This document shows, in pieces, positions 8,455 to 15,273 of a stretch of 25,882 nt of DNA. Numbering within the stretch: position 1 is the stretch's first letter; every line of letters begins with the position of its first letter. The position numbers and the translations under genes were made by a program. The DNA is taken from positions 1-25,882 of the forward strand of contig DASWFO010000280.1 of the NCBI GenBank assembly GCA_036394195.1. The letters run 5' to 3'. This DNA is from DATJPD01 sp036394195 (lineage in GTDB: Bacteria; Pseudomonadota; Alphaproteobacteria; CACIAM-22H2). The notes below the pieces were generated by a model, which was not told the origin of the DNA, did not search any database, and saw nothing but the letters and a program-made list of their open reading frames with translations.

Positions 8455-9798
8455 CTAGTTGGCGAGGTGAAAGACCGTCCGTCCGCCGACCCAGGTGCGT
8501 ATGGGCCGGCCTTGCACCGGGCGCCCGTCGAAGGGGGAGTTTTTCGACTTCGAGTGAAAATCCTTCTCGGCGATCTTCCACGGCCGGTCGGGGTCGAACA
8601 GGACCAGGTCGGCGGCCGCCCCCTTGCTCAAGCGGCCGGCCGGCAAGCCCAGGATGCTCGCCGGCGCCGCGGTCATCTTGGCGATCACGGCGGGCAGCGA
8701 CAGATGGCGGTTGTGCACCAGCTCGAGAGCGATGCACAGCAGCGTCTCCAGCCCGATCATGCCCGAGGCGGCCTGGGCGAACGGCAGGCGTTTGGCATCG
8801 GTGTCGTGCGGCGCGTGGTCGGAGGCGATAGCGTCGATCGTGCCGTCCTTGAGGCCCTCGATGATGGCGCGGCGGTCGGCTTCGGTGCGCAACGGCGGCG
8901 ACAGCTTGGCGAAGGTCCGGTAGTCGCCGACCGCCGTCTCGTTGAGCGCGAAATACGGCGGCGCGGTGTCGCATGTCACGTTGAGGCCGCGCGCTTTGGC
9001 GCGCCGGATCGCGTTCACCGCCGAGCGCGTCGAGACATGGGCGATGTGGAGCCGGCCCTGGGTCAGCTGGGCCAGGCGCAAATCGCGCTCGACCATGATC
9101 GTCTCGGCCGCCGCCGGAATGCCGGGGATGCCGAGGCGGACAGCGATCTCGCCCTCGTTCATGGCGCCGTGGCGGGCGAGGGACGGCTCCTCGGGGTGCT
9201 GGATGATCGGCCGGCCGAAATTCCGCGCGTAGGAGAGGGCCCGCCTCATCACTTGCGCGTCCGCGACGGCGTGCGTGCCGTCGGTAAAACCCATGGCCCC
9301 CGCTTCGGAGAGAAGCCCGATCTCGGTGATCTCCTTGCCGGCGAGGCCGCGGGTGAGCGCCGCATAGGTGTGGATCCGCACCCGGCTGGTCTCGCGTGCG
9401 CGTCGCGCCACCGATTCCACCAGTGCTGCGTCGTCGATCACCGGCTTGGTGTTGGGCAGCGCCACCATGGTGGTCACGCCGCCGGCGGCCGCGGCATTGC
9501 TGGCCGTGGCCATCGTCTCCTTGTGCTCCTCGCCCGGCTCCCGCAGCTGCACGCGCATGTCGACGAGACCCGGGGCCACGCACAGCCCGCCGCAGTCGAA
9601 GGCTTCCATCCCGTGCGGCCCGGTCGCCGCGACGGCACCGGCGCGGGCGAGATGCGGGCCGACATCGGCGATGACGCCGTCGGCGATCACGATCCCGCCG
9701 GGCTGCTCGGCGTCCGACGCCGGATCGATCAGTCGCGCGTTGATGAGCGCCAGCGGCGGCGCGCCGCGCGCACCGGCCTCGTTGCGGACGGAATTCAT
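8455..9798 (-). CDS. pyrC: Dihydroorotase-like protein, probably inactive (PyrC')
   Basis: Amidohydrolase-fold protein next to pyrB, aligning along its whole length with type I dihydroorotases. Conserved stretches include EHKETMATASNAAAAGGVTT (91-110), HIAHVSTRSAV (251-261) and ASDHAPHDTDAKRLPF (325-340). The metal-binding pair normally written DxHxHxR is D80-M-R82-V-Q84-L-R86, so both histidines are lost. The later TPHH motif reads APPY (279-282). D173, H201, H254 and D327 remain. This matches the non-catalytic dihydroorotase homologues paired with aspartate carbamoyltransferase in other proteobacteria, so I infer a structural role and an active enzyme elsewhere. I chose ATG at 9798. A TTG nine codons upstream would add residues encoded by a palindromic repeat. 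Length is 447 residues. Confidence 0.9.
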   Translation of the reverse strand: MNSVRNEAGARGAPPLALINARLIDPASDAEQPGGIVIADGVIADVGPHLARAGAVAATGPHGMEAFDCGGLCVAPGLVDMRVQLREPGEEHKETMATASNAAAAGGVTTMVALPNTKPVIDDAALVESVARRARETSRVRIHTYAALTRGLAGKEITEIGLLSEAGAMGFTDGTHAVADAQVMRRALSYARNFGRPIIQHPEEPSLARHGAMNEGEIAVRLGIPGIPAAAETIMVERDLRLAQLTQGRLHIAHVSTRSAVNAIRRAKARGLNVTCDTAPPYFALNETAVGDYRTFAKLSPPLRTEADRRAIIEGLKDGTIDAIASDHAPHDTDAKRLPFAQAASGMIGLETLLCIALELVHNRHLSLPAVIAKMTAAPASILGLPAGRLSKGAAADLVLFDPDRPWKIAEKDFHSKSKNSPFDGRPVQGRPIRTWVGGRTVFHLAN

Positions 9799-9799
9799 C

Positions 9800-9862
9800 C
9801 GCCTACGCTCCGCTTCGGCGGACAAGCGCTCCGCCTGCCATAGCCTTGGCGAAGGCGGGTCA
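9800..9862. repeat. Palindromic REP-like element between pyrC and pyrB
   Basis: The short gap between pyrB and pyrC is filled by a GC-rich element with nested inverted repeats. The core CCGCTTCGGCGG folds as CCGC/GCGG around TTCG, and outer pieces such as CGCCTACGCTCCGC and GGCGAAGGCGGG can pair with one another. Sequences of this style are familiar as dispersed extragenic repeats in alphaproteobacteria. It overlaps the pyrB stop codon (9860-9862) and abuts the chosen pyrC start, so it provides the leader of pyrC. Other copies are not in the window, so its repeat status rests on recognition. Confidence 0.6.
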
Positions 9863-10852
9863 TGCCGAGCCTCCGCGCGCGCCCTCGGGCTGGTTGCTGC
9901 GCAGGCTGCGCGTCAGCACGTCGAGGCAGGCCATGCGGACCGCAACTCCCATCTCGACCTGCTCGCGAATGAGGGAGCGGGAGATGTCGTCCGCGACCTC
10001 GCTGTCGATCTCGACGCCGCGGTTCATCGGTCCGGGATGCATGACCATCGCGTCGGGCTTGGCGGCGGCGAGCTTCTCGCGGGTCAGTCCGTAGAAGTGG
10101 AAATATTCGCGCGGCGAGGGCACGAAGGCGCCGTGCATCCGTTCCAGCTGCAGGCGCAGCATCATCACGATGTCGCAATCCTTGAGCCCGGCCTTCATGT
10201 CGTGAAACACCTCGACGCCCAACCGGTCGATGGTCGGCGGCACCAGGGTCGGGGGGCCGACGACGCGCACTCGCGCACCCATGCCGACCAGCAGGTGGAT
10301 GTTCGAGCGGGCGACGCGGCTGTGCAGGATGTCGCCGCATATCGCGACGATCAGCCCCTGCAGCCCGCCCTTGTGGCGGCGGATGGTGGCGGCGTCGAGC
10401 AGCGCCTGGGTCGGGTGCTCGTGCGTGCCGTCGCCGCCGTTGATGACCGAGCAGTTCACCTTTTCGGAGAGCAGCTTCACGGCACCGGAATCCGGATGGC
10501 GCACGATCAGCACGTCCGGCAGCATCGCGTTCAAGGTCATCGCGGTGTCGATCAGGGTCTCGCCCTTTTTGATCGACGACGCCTCGGCCGCCATGTTGAT
10601 CACGTCGCCGCCGAGTCGCTTGCCGGCGAGCTCGAACGAGGTGCGGGTGCGGGTCGAGTTCTCGAAGAACAGGTTGATGACGGTGCGGCCGCGCAGGAGG
10701 GCGCTCTTCTTCTCCGGCGCCCGGTTCTGCTCGGCGTAGCCGTCGGCCAGGTCGAGCAGCAGCGAGATCTCGTCAGGAGACAGCCCTTCGATACCGAGCA
10801 GGTGGCGGTGGCGAAAGCGGCCGAACGAAGGGCCAGGGGCCGTCGAAGTCAT
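9860..10852 (-). CDS. pyrB: Aspartate carbamoyltransferase catalytic subunit
   Basis: Condenses carbamoyl phosphate with aspartate, the committed step of pyrimidine synthesis. The 330-residue product shows the carbamoyl-phosphate site FFENSTRTRTSFE (62-74), HPTQALLD (146-153), HSRVARS (177-183), MLRLQLER (231-238) and HPGPMNRGVEID (272-283). ATG at 10852 is chosen. The frame is open for another 13 codons from a poorer site, but those residues lie outside the conserved family start. Downstream lies the degenerate dihydroorotase homologue, as in organisms whose aspartate carbamoyltransferase forms a complex with an inactive PyrC'. No regulatory subunit gene pyrI is present. Confidence 0.97.
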   Translation of the reverse strand: MTSTAPGPSFGRFRHRHLLGIEGLSPDEISLLLDLADGYAEQNRAPEKKSALLRGRTVINLFFENSTRTRTSFELAGKRLGGDVINMAAEASSIKKGETLIDTAMTLNAMLPDVLIVRHPDSGAVKLLSEKVNCSVINGGDGTHEHPTQALLDAATIRRHKGGLQGLIVAICGDILHSRVARSNIHLLVGMGARVRVVGPPTLVPPTIDRLGVEVFHDMKAGLKDCDIVMMLRLQLERMHGAFVPSPREYFHFYGLTREKLAAAKPDAMVMHPGPMNRGVEIDSEVADDISRSLIREQVEMGVAVRMACLDVLTRSLRSNQPEGARGGSA

Positions 10853-10959
10853 TAAAGGGGCCTTATAGACCGCCTGTCCCGGGCCCGGCAAGGCGCGTCA
10901 ACCTTGGTTTAACCATTTGATCCTACGTTATCCCCAGCCCTGCTGTCGGGAGGAATTAA
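10853..10959. promoter_or_regulatory. Divergent promoter region, pyrB and mini-chemoreceptor gene
   Basis: This 107-base gap separates two divergent genes and must hold both promoters. For the plus-strand gene, TTGGTT at 10904-10909 and GTTATC at 10927-10932 are 17 bases apart and form a weak candidate pair. The Shine-Dalgarno GGGAGGA lies at 10948-10954, just before the ATG at 10960. I see no convincing attenuator or PyrR-type site upstream of pyrB. Confidence 0.35.
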
Positions 10960-11259
10960 ATGGGCACGTCGACGCCGATCCAAGCCATCGTTTCCGCCGA
11001 AAACCAGATCGGCAGCCTCGCCAACGCCGCGGCCCAGGTCGGCGAGCGGCTGGGCGAAACCGCCCAGGCCGTGGACGAGATCGCCCGCTCGACCTGCCTG
11101 CTGGCCCTCGACCTGGCTTTAAGAGCGGACAAGCCGGGCAATATCGGGGTCAATCTGGCCGATGCCTCGCGCGAAGTGGGGCGGCTGGCCGAGCGCACCC
11201 GCCGCACCCTGACCGACCTGGAAGCGATGCTGAAGGCCGTCGAAGGCCGCGCCGGCTGA
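10960..11259 (+). CDS. Small protein resembling an isolated chemoreceptor signalling tip
   Basis: A 99-residue soluble helical protein with a strong Shine-Dalgarno (GGGAGGA). Residues 40-80 align without gaps to the hairpin tip of methyl-accepting chemotaxis proteins: EIARSTCLLAL matches the usual EIAxQTNLLAL, and REVGRLAERT matches DEVRKLAERT. Between them, A and G positions keep the same spacing. The highly conserved tip core (NLLALNAAIEAARAGE) has diverged to CLLALDLALRADKPGN, so binding to CheA or CheW is doubtful. There is no membrane segment, HAMP domain or ligand domain. It could be a decoy or adaptor for receptor arrays, or a coiled-coil protein derived from a receptor. No che gene is in the window. 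The gene looks real; the kinship is by eye. Confidence 0.75.
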   Translation: MGTSTPIQAIVSAENQIGSLANAAAQVGERLGETAQAVDEIARSTCLLALDLALRADKPGNIGVNLADASREVGRLAERTRRTLTDLEAMLKAVEGRAG

Positions 11260-11412
11260 TTTAGCCGGCGAGCAGACCTCGGGTCTGTGGATCACCCGAA
11301 AAACCGCGCAAGGCCGCAAGGGTTCCAAGAAACCCCTGATTAGGCGCGTGAATCCGCGCGCCGACCCCTTGCGCGCCCGATTTTCCCAAAACCCGGCGCA
11401 AGGGTCTTTCGA
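11251..11412. terminator. Cluster of stem-loops between convergent genes
   Basis: Four inverted repeats follow one another between the mini-receptor gene and the acetyltransferase gene. GCCGGCT/AGCCGGC (11251-11269) overlaps the stop codon. CAGACC/GGTCTG is at 11273-11287, and GGGTT/AACCC at 11320-11335. The longest, at 11363-11406, pairs GACCC(C)TTGCGC with GCGCAAGGGTC, eleven pairs with one bulged C. None has a long U-run, though the last is followed by TTTC on the plus strand. A bidirectional terminator is likely; a small RNA is possible. Confidence 0.5.
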
Positions 11413-11910
11413 CTAAGCACACCCGAGCCGCATTTCCAGGCGCTGTTCCGCGACCGCCTGACCCCACTGATCGCCGAGGACCTCCTCGGCCAGGGAGAAG
11501 CCGGCTTGGCGGTAGAGACGGCCGGCCGGCTCCAGCCCAGCGAGCGTCCAGAGATAGACCCGCTCGAAGCCGCGCTCGCGGCAGAACGCGAGCGCCTCAT
11601 CGAGCAGCCGGCGCCCAAAGCCCCGGCCGCGCGCCGCCGGGTCGACGATGAAACAGCGCAAATGCGCGTCGCGGCCCGCGGCGTCTCCGTCGATCGCGAT
11701 CGAGCCGAGGAGCCGGTGGCCGCTCCGCACCGTGCGGTAGAAATCACGCGCCGGATCGAAGCGCAGCAGCAGGTCGCCCATGTCGCGGGCGATCCGGGCC
11801 TCGAAAAACAGGCCAAGGCCGTGGCTTTCCGAGTAATGCACGGCATGCAGCGCCGCGAGCTGGCCCAGCGCTCCGGGGAAATAGCCGCCGAATTCGACCT
11901 CTTCGGTCAT
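11413..11910 (-). CDS. GNAT-family N-acetyltransferase
   Basis: A 165-residue acetyl-CoA-dependent acyltransferase. The acetyl-CoA-binding motif A is clear at about 87-120: CFIVDPAARGRGFGRRLLDE, with the R-G-x-G-F/I-G loop, then RVYLWTLAGLEPAGRLYRQAGF as motif B. The N-terminal half (HAVHYSESHGLG, then FDPARDFYRTV) resembles the acetyltransferase half of MarR-GNAT fusion regulators. Here the partner regulator is instead a separate TetR gene directly upstream. ATG at 11910 follows GAGG at a good distance. A GTG at 11925 overlapping the TetR stop (GTGA) is the alternative and would add five residues. The substrate is unknown. Confidence 0.9.
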   Translation of the reverse strand: MTEEVEFGGYFPGALGQLAALHAVHYSESHGLGLFFEARIARDMGDLLLRFDPARDFYRTVRSGHRLLGSIAIDGDAAGRDAHLRCFIVDPAARGRGFGRRLLDEALAFCRERGFERVYLWTLAGLEPAGRLYRQAGFSLAEEVLGDQWGQAVAEQRLEMRLGCA

Positions 11911-11921
11911 CGGTGCCTCGC

Positions 11922-12602
11922 TCACCGCGCGGCGATCCCTCGCCGGATCTGGGCGACCAGCTTGTCGGCGAACCGGTTGTCCAGCGCCGCGTGGCCCAGA
12001 AGGAGCCGGAACCAGACCGCCCCCGAGATCGTGTCGACCGCGAAATCGATGTCGGCCCCCTCGCGGATCTCGCCGCGTCTCTGCCCGCGCACCAGGATGT
12101 CGCGGATCATGTGCCGGCGGCCGCGCACCAAGTGTGCGATCAGCGCCTTGGCCACGCGGCGGTCGCCCTGGGTCTCGGCGATCAGTCCGGCGAGGATCGC
12201 CCGCGCCGGCGTCGCGGCATAGATCCGGAACAGGCGGCGGAGGAAGAACCGCAGATCGCCGGCCACCGAGCCGGTGTCGAAGCGGAGCTTCTGCTCGGCG
12301 ACGAGGCCGATATAGAGCTCGAGAAACAGGGACGCCTTGGACGGCCACCAGCGATAGATGGTCTGCTTGCCGGCCCCGGCGGCCGCGGCGATCGCCTCGA
12401 TGGACACCCGGTTGTAGCCGCGGCGGCGGACGAGGCGCTGGGCGGCCTCGAGGATCGCGTCGTGCGTGCTGGCGTTGCGGCGGTCGGCGCGCGGCTCCAG
12501 CTTCGGCTCGGGCTTGCGAACCCGGGGTCGGGGCGGCGACAGCCGCCCCTTCGTCGCGCCTCGCGAGGGCTTTTTCTTAAGCTTTACAGCAACGGGCGCC
12601 AC
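11922..12602 (-). CDS. TetR/AcrR-family transcriptional regulator
   Basis: A 226-residue one-component repressor. The DNA-binding helix-turn-helix is at about 46-92: AILEAAQRLVRRRGYNRVSI, then AAAAGAGKQTIYRWWPSK, a textbook TetR sequence. The rest is the helical ligand and dimer domain. A 42-residue Pro/Arg/Lys-rich extension precedes the domain, unusual for the family. The only start codon at the right place is GTG at 12602. It has no clear Shine-Dalgarno and lies only 14 bases from the operator, so the mRNA may be leaderless. A palindrome in the divergent gap (12617-12637) is the likely binding site, so autoregulation together with control of the small gene and the downstream acetyltransferase is inferred. 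Confidence 0.94.
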   Translation of the reverse strand: MAPVAVKLKKKPSRGATKGRLSPPRPRVRKPEPKLEPRADRRNASTHDAILEAAQRLVRRRGYNRVSIEAIAAAAGAGKQTIYRWWPSKASLFLELYIGLVAEQKLRFDTGSVAGDLRFFLRRLFRIYAATPARAILAGLIAETQGDRRVAKALIAHLVRGRRHMIRDILVRGQRRGEIREGADIDFAVDTISGAVWFRLLLGHAALDNRFADKLVAQIRRGIAAR

Positions 12603-12616
12603 GAAGAGAATGCTAA

Positions 12617-12637
12617 GACGAGACGTATCGTCTCGTC
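12617..12637. promoter_or_regulatory. Probable TetR operator (9-bp arms)
   Basis: Perfect inverted repeat GACGAGACG, centre TAT, then CGTCTCGTC, in the gap between the TetR gene and the divergent small gene. The 21-bp dyad has the size and position of a classical TetR-family operator. It ends exactly where the Shine-Dalgarno AAGGAGG (12638-12644) of the small gene begins, so a bound repressor would block that gene and probably its own promoter. Confidence 0.85.
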
Positions 12638-12648
12638 AAGGAGGCGCG

Positions 12649-12879
12649 ATGGCACACGACCATGAATGCGGCCTGGACGAGCTGCTCCGCCGCCGCGACG
12701 CGTATATCCGCCACGGCGTTCCCGCCGAGGTCTCTGCCGGCGTGCGCGCGTGGGCAAGACGCGCCCGGCTGAGGGCGATGCGCGACACGGCCGCTGCCAT
12801 GGGAACGGGACTGGTGCGCCTGTGGCGTTGCTTGCGGTCAGTGGCCGGCGGTGAGCCCGTTCGCCGCGTTGAGCGGTGA
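12649..12879 (+). CDS. Small hypothetical protein under TetR operator
   Basis: A 76-residue basic protein preceded by an excellent Shine-Dalgarno (AAGGAGG, 12638-12644) five bases before the ATG. The frame is open further upstream, but only as a shadow of the TetR gene. The sequence has an acidic/His-rich start (MAHDHECGLDE), then an Arg/Ala-rich amphipathic helix (about 27-62) that includes VRAWARRARLRAMRD. There is no signal peptide or obvious membrane segment. I do not recognise the family. The pattern resembles small Arg-rich alphaproteobacterial proteins with helical, possibly nucleic-acid-binding or membrane-surface properties. Placement across the operator makes it the prime target of the neighbouring TetR regulator. 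Confidence 0.72.
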   Translation: MAHDHECGLDELLRRRDAYIRHGVPAEVSAGVRAWARRARLRAMRDTAAAMGTGLVRLWRCLRSVAGGEPVRRVER

Positions 12880-12901
12880 AGACAAGCCCGCAGCCCTATC
12901 C

Positions 12902-12922
12902 GCGCAGGCCCTTTGCCTGCGC
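12902..12922. terminator. Hairpin between convergent genes
   Basis: GCGCAGGC and GCCTGCGC form a perfect 8-bp stem around a CCTTT loop. It lies 22 bases after the small plus-strand gene and about 90 bases past the Nudix stop. No U-run follows, only TT. A terminator for the plus-strand transcript is the simplest reading. Nothing else is visible in 12880-13012. Confidence 0.45.
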
Positions 12923-13012
12923 TTCACCGGTTGATGGGAATCGCGGCTCTCGATGTGAAGATCGCGGCATCGCAACGGGCCGCTGCCAGAGCGATCAACC
13001 AGGCATTCGGAC

Positions 13013-13444
13013 TCACTGCGGCGGCTCCTGGAACGCCACCCGCGCCAGCGGCTCAACGCGCGGAAGCACGTCGATTTTGCCGCCAGTGATGTCCGCCAGC
13101 GTGACCCACTGCACACCCGCTGCATCGTCCGCCGCCACGGCCTCGCCCGATCGCCAATCCGCCAGGACGGCGACCAGCACGTAGTGCCACTGGACGGCGC
13201 CCGCCGCGTCGCGGCCGATTTCGTCGAGTGTCGTGAGCACGCCGACCGGCGTGGCGCCCACGCCGGTTTCCTCGGCGAGTTCGCGCATGGCCGCTTCGAT
13301 GACCGTCTCGCCGCGCTCGACATGGCCGCCGGGAAAGCCCCAGCGGCCGATATACCCGCCCTTGGACCGCTGGGCGAGCAGCACCTGGTCGCCGCGCCGC
13401 ACCACGGCGATGACGCCGACCCGGGGCCGCTCGCCTTCGCTCAA
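13013..13444 (-). CDS. Nudix hydrolase
   Basis: A 143-residue enzyme that cleaves a nucleoside diphosphate linked to another moiety. The Nudix box G-x5-E-x7-REUxEExGU is complete: G40, E46, R54, E55, E58, E59 and G61 in GGHVERGETVIEAAMREL followed by AEETGV. RWGFPGG precedes it, and the beta-strand core VGVIAVVRRGDQVLLAQRS opens the protein, as in MutT/ADP-ribose pyrophosphatase-like members. The start is TTG at 13444, overlapping the CoA-transferase stop by four bases (TTGA). The frame continues far upstream only as a shadow of that gene. Substrate cannot be assigned. Coupling to a CoA-transferase might suggest a nucleotide or CoA-derived substrate, but the known CoA-pyrophosphatase motif is not seen. 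Confidence 0.93.
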   Translation of the reverse strand: MSEGERPRVGVIAVVRRGDQVLLAQRSKGGYIGRWGFPGGHVERGETVIEAAMRELAEETGVGATPVGVLTTLDEIGRDAAGAVQWHYVLVAVLADWRSGEAVAADDAAGVQWVTLADITGGKIDVLPRVEPLARVAFQEPPQ

Positions 13445-14676
13445 ATGACGCCTCGCTCGCGGAGCGCGCCGATCTCGGCGGGAGAGAGCTCGAGCAGCTC
13501 CCGCAGCACCTCGTCGGTGTGCTGGCCGCACACCGGCGGGGCGCGGCGATAGGCGGGCGGCGTCGCCGACATCTTGATCGGGCTGCCGATCATCGGCATC
13601 CGCACGCCGGCCGGCTCGTGCTGGATGTCGATCTTCATCCCGCGCGCCAGCACCTGCGGGTCGGCGAAGACCTGGTCGAGCGTGTTCACCGGCCCGCACG
13701 GCACGCCGAGAGGCTCCAGGCCCCCCAGCCAGTGGGCGCGCGTTTTCGCCGCCGTGATCTCGCGCAAGATCGACGTCAGGACGTCGCGGTGTTTCACCCG
13801 CGCCGGATTGTTGGCGAACCGCGGATCGTCGGCGAGCCCCGGTTGGCCGGCAAAGGTGCAGAACTTGCGGAATTGCGTATCGTTGCCGATGGCCAGGATG
13901 AAGTAACCATCCGAGCTCGGGAACACTTGGTAGGGCACGATGTTCGGATGAGCGTTGCCGAGCCGCTTGGGCACCCGCCCGCCGACCAGATAATTCATGC
14001 CTTCGTTGGCAAGCCACGACACCTGGGTGTCGAGAAGCGCCAGATCGATCTGCTGGCCCTGGCCGCTCGCGTCGCGGTGGCGGAGCGCCGCCAGGATCGA
14101 GATCGCGGCGTACAGGCCGGTGGTCACGTCGGCGATGGCGACGCCGACCTTCACCGGCTCGGATCCGGGGACCGTGTCCGGCTGCCCGGTCAGGCTCATG
14201 ATGCCGCCCATGCCCTGGGCGAGATAGTCGTAGCCGGCACGCGCTGCGTACGGGCCGGTCTGGCCGAAGCCGGTGATCGAGCAATAGACGAGGCGGGGGA
14301 ACTCGGGCGCGAGCTGGGTGTAGGCGAGGCCATACTTGGCAAGATCGCTGGATTTGAAGTTCTCGATCAGCACGTCGCTCTTCGCGATCAGGCGCTTGGC
14401 CAGCGCCTGGCCCTCCGGCTTCGCGAGGTCGAGGCTCAGCGAACGCTTGTTGCGGTTCGCCGACAGGTAGTAGGCGCTCTCCCCGGTGTCCTCACCGTGC
14501 TTGTCTTTCAGGTACGGCGGGCCCCATTTGCGCGTGTCGTCACCGGCGCCGGCGCGCTCGATCTTGATCACGTCGGCGCCGAGGTCGCCGAGGATCTGGG
14601 TGCAGGTGGGACCGGCGAGGATGCGCGTGAGGTCGAACACGCGCAGCCCCGACAGGGGCAGCGTGGGATTGGTCAT
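13441..14676 (-). CDS. CaiB/BaiF family (class III) CoA-transferase
   Basis: Transfers CoA between carboxylic acids through an aspartyl-CoA thioester. The 411-residue product has the family N terminus LSGLRVFDLTRILAGPTCTQ (8-27), LGADVIKIE (32-40), NRNKRSLSLDL (74-84), the GFGQTGPYAARAGYDYLAQ segment (136-154), and the likely catalytic aspartate D183 in IADVTTG. The C-terminal GVPCGPVNT and GSPIKMS segments are also typical. The acid it activates cannot be told from sequence. It forms a two-gene unit with the overlapping Nudix gene. A 72-base gap separates it from the ruvX stop, so read-through from ruvX is possible. Confidence 0.95.
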   Translation of the reverse strand: MTNPTLPLSGLRVFDLTRILAGPTCTQILGDLGADVIKIERAGAGDDTRKWGPPYLKDKHGEDTGESAYYLSANRNKRSLSLDLAKPEGQALAKRLIAKSDVLIENFKSSDLAKYGLAYTQLAPEFPRLVYCSITGFGQTGPYAARAGYDYLAQGMGGIMSLTGQPDTVPGSEPVKVGVAIADVTTGLYAAISILAALRHRDASGQGQQIDLALLDTQVSWLANEGMNYLVGGRVPKRLGNAHPNIVPYQVFPSSDGYFILAIGNDTQFRKFCTFAGQPGLADDPRFANNPARVKHRDVLTSILREITAAKTRAHWLGGLEPLGVPCGPVNTLDQVFADPQVLARGMKIDIQHEPAGVRMPMIGSPIKMSATPPAYRRAPPVCGQHTDEVLRELLELSPAEIGALRERGVI

Positions 14677-14748
14677 TCGGCGGCGCGTTTGTGGTCGAGG
14701 GGGAGATAGCCCGTCTGTGCGGGCGTCACATGGAAGTGCATGACCGCA

Positions 14749-15219
14749 TCATGACCGGTGCCGCTTCTGATGATCAAGCAGTCCCTGCAGGATATACGCG
14801 GCGGCCAGCTTGTCGACGAGTTCGGCGCGCCGGGCCCGCGACAGGTCGGCCTCGAGCATTGTGCGGGTGACCGCGGCGGTCGACAGCCGTTCGTCCCAGA
14901 ACGCGAGCGGCAGGTCGATCCTGGCCAGCAGGTTGTTGGCGAAGGCGCGCACGGACTGGCAGCGCGGGCCCTCGCTGCCGTCCATGTTGATCGGCAGGCC
15001 GATCACGAACCCGCCGACGTTGTTCGCGGTCACCAGCGCCTTGAGCCGCTCGACGTCGGCTGCGAATTTCTTCCGGCGCAGGGTTTCCACGGGCGAGGCG
15101 ATGGCAAAGCCGGCGTCCGACACCGCGATCCCGATGGTCTTTTCGCCGACGTCGAGACCTATCAAACGCTGGCGCGGAGCCAGCGAATCCAACAGGTCGG
15201 CAGGGTTGCGGATCGGCAT
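14749..15219 (-). CDS. ruvX: RuvX/YqgF family nuclease (putative Holliday junction resolvase)
   Basis: An RNase-H-fold protein linked to 16S rRNA 5'-end processing and Holliday junction resolution. The 156-residue product shows the first acidic strand GLDVGEKTIGIAVSD (21-35), IGLPINMDGSEG (73-84), the DERLST motif (109-114) and the final DKLAAAYILQ helix (136-145) with its conserved Asp. ATG at 15219 is chosen. The long upstream open frame is a shadow of gatC and gatA on the other strand. It diverges from gatC across 54 bases, a neighbourhood seen in other alphaproteobacteria. Confidence 0.95.
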   Translation of the reverse strand: MPIRNPADLLDSLAPRQRLIGLDVGEKTIGIAVSDAGFAIASPVETLRRKKFAADVERLKALVTANNVGGFVIGLPINMDGSEGPRCQSVRAFANNLLARIDLPLAFWDERLSTAAVTRTMLEADLSRARRAELVDKLAAAYILQGLLDHQKRHRS

Positions 15220-15273
15220 GCGGGGGTGTAGGGTCCGGCGCGTTTTGTTGGTTTTCGAACAGAGACTTAATCC
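15220..15273. promoter_or_regulatory. Divergent promoter region, ruvX and gatCAB
   Basis: This 54-base gap must contain both promoters. A T-rich tract (GTTTTGTTGGTTTTCG) is visible in its centre, and AGAGA lies upstream of the gatC ATG as a weak Shine-Dalgarno. No clear boxes or operators can be assigned. Confidence 0.4.

Noticed and set aside
8467..10855. Long plus-strand frames opposite pyrC and pyrB
   Set aside because: Arg/Gly/His-rich shadow translations with no family match; the minus-strand genes are certain.
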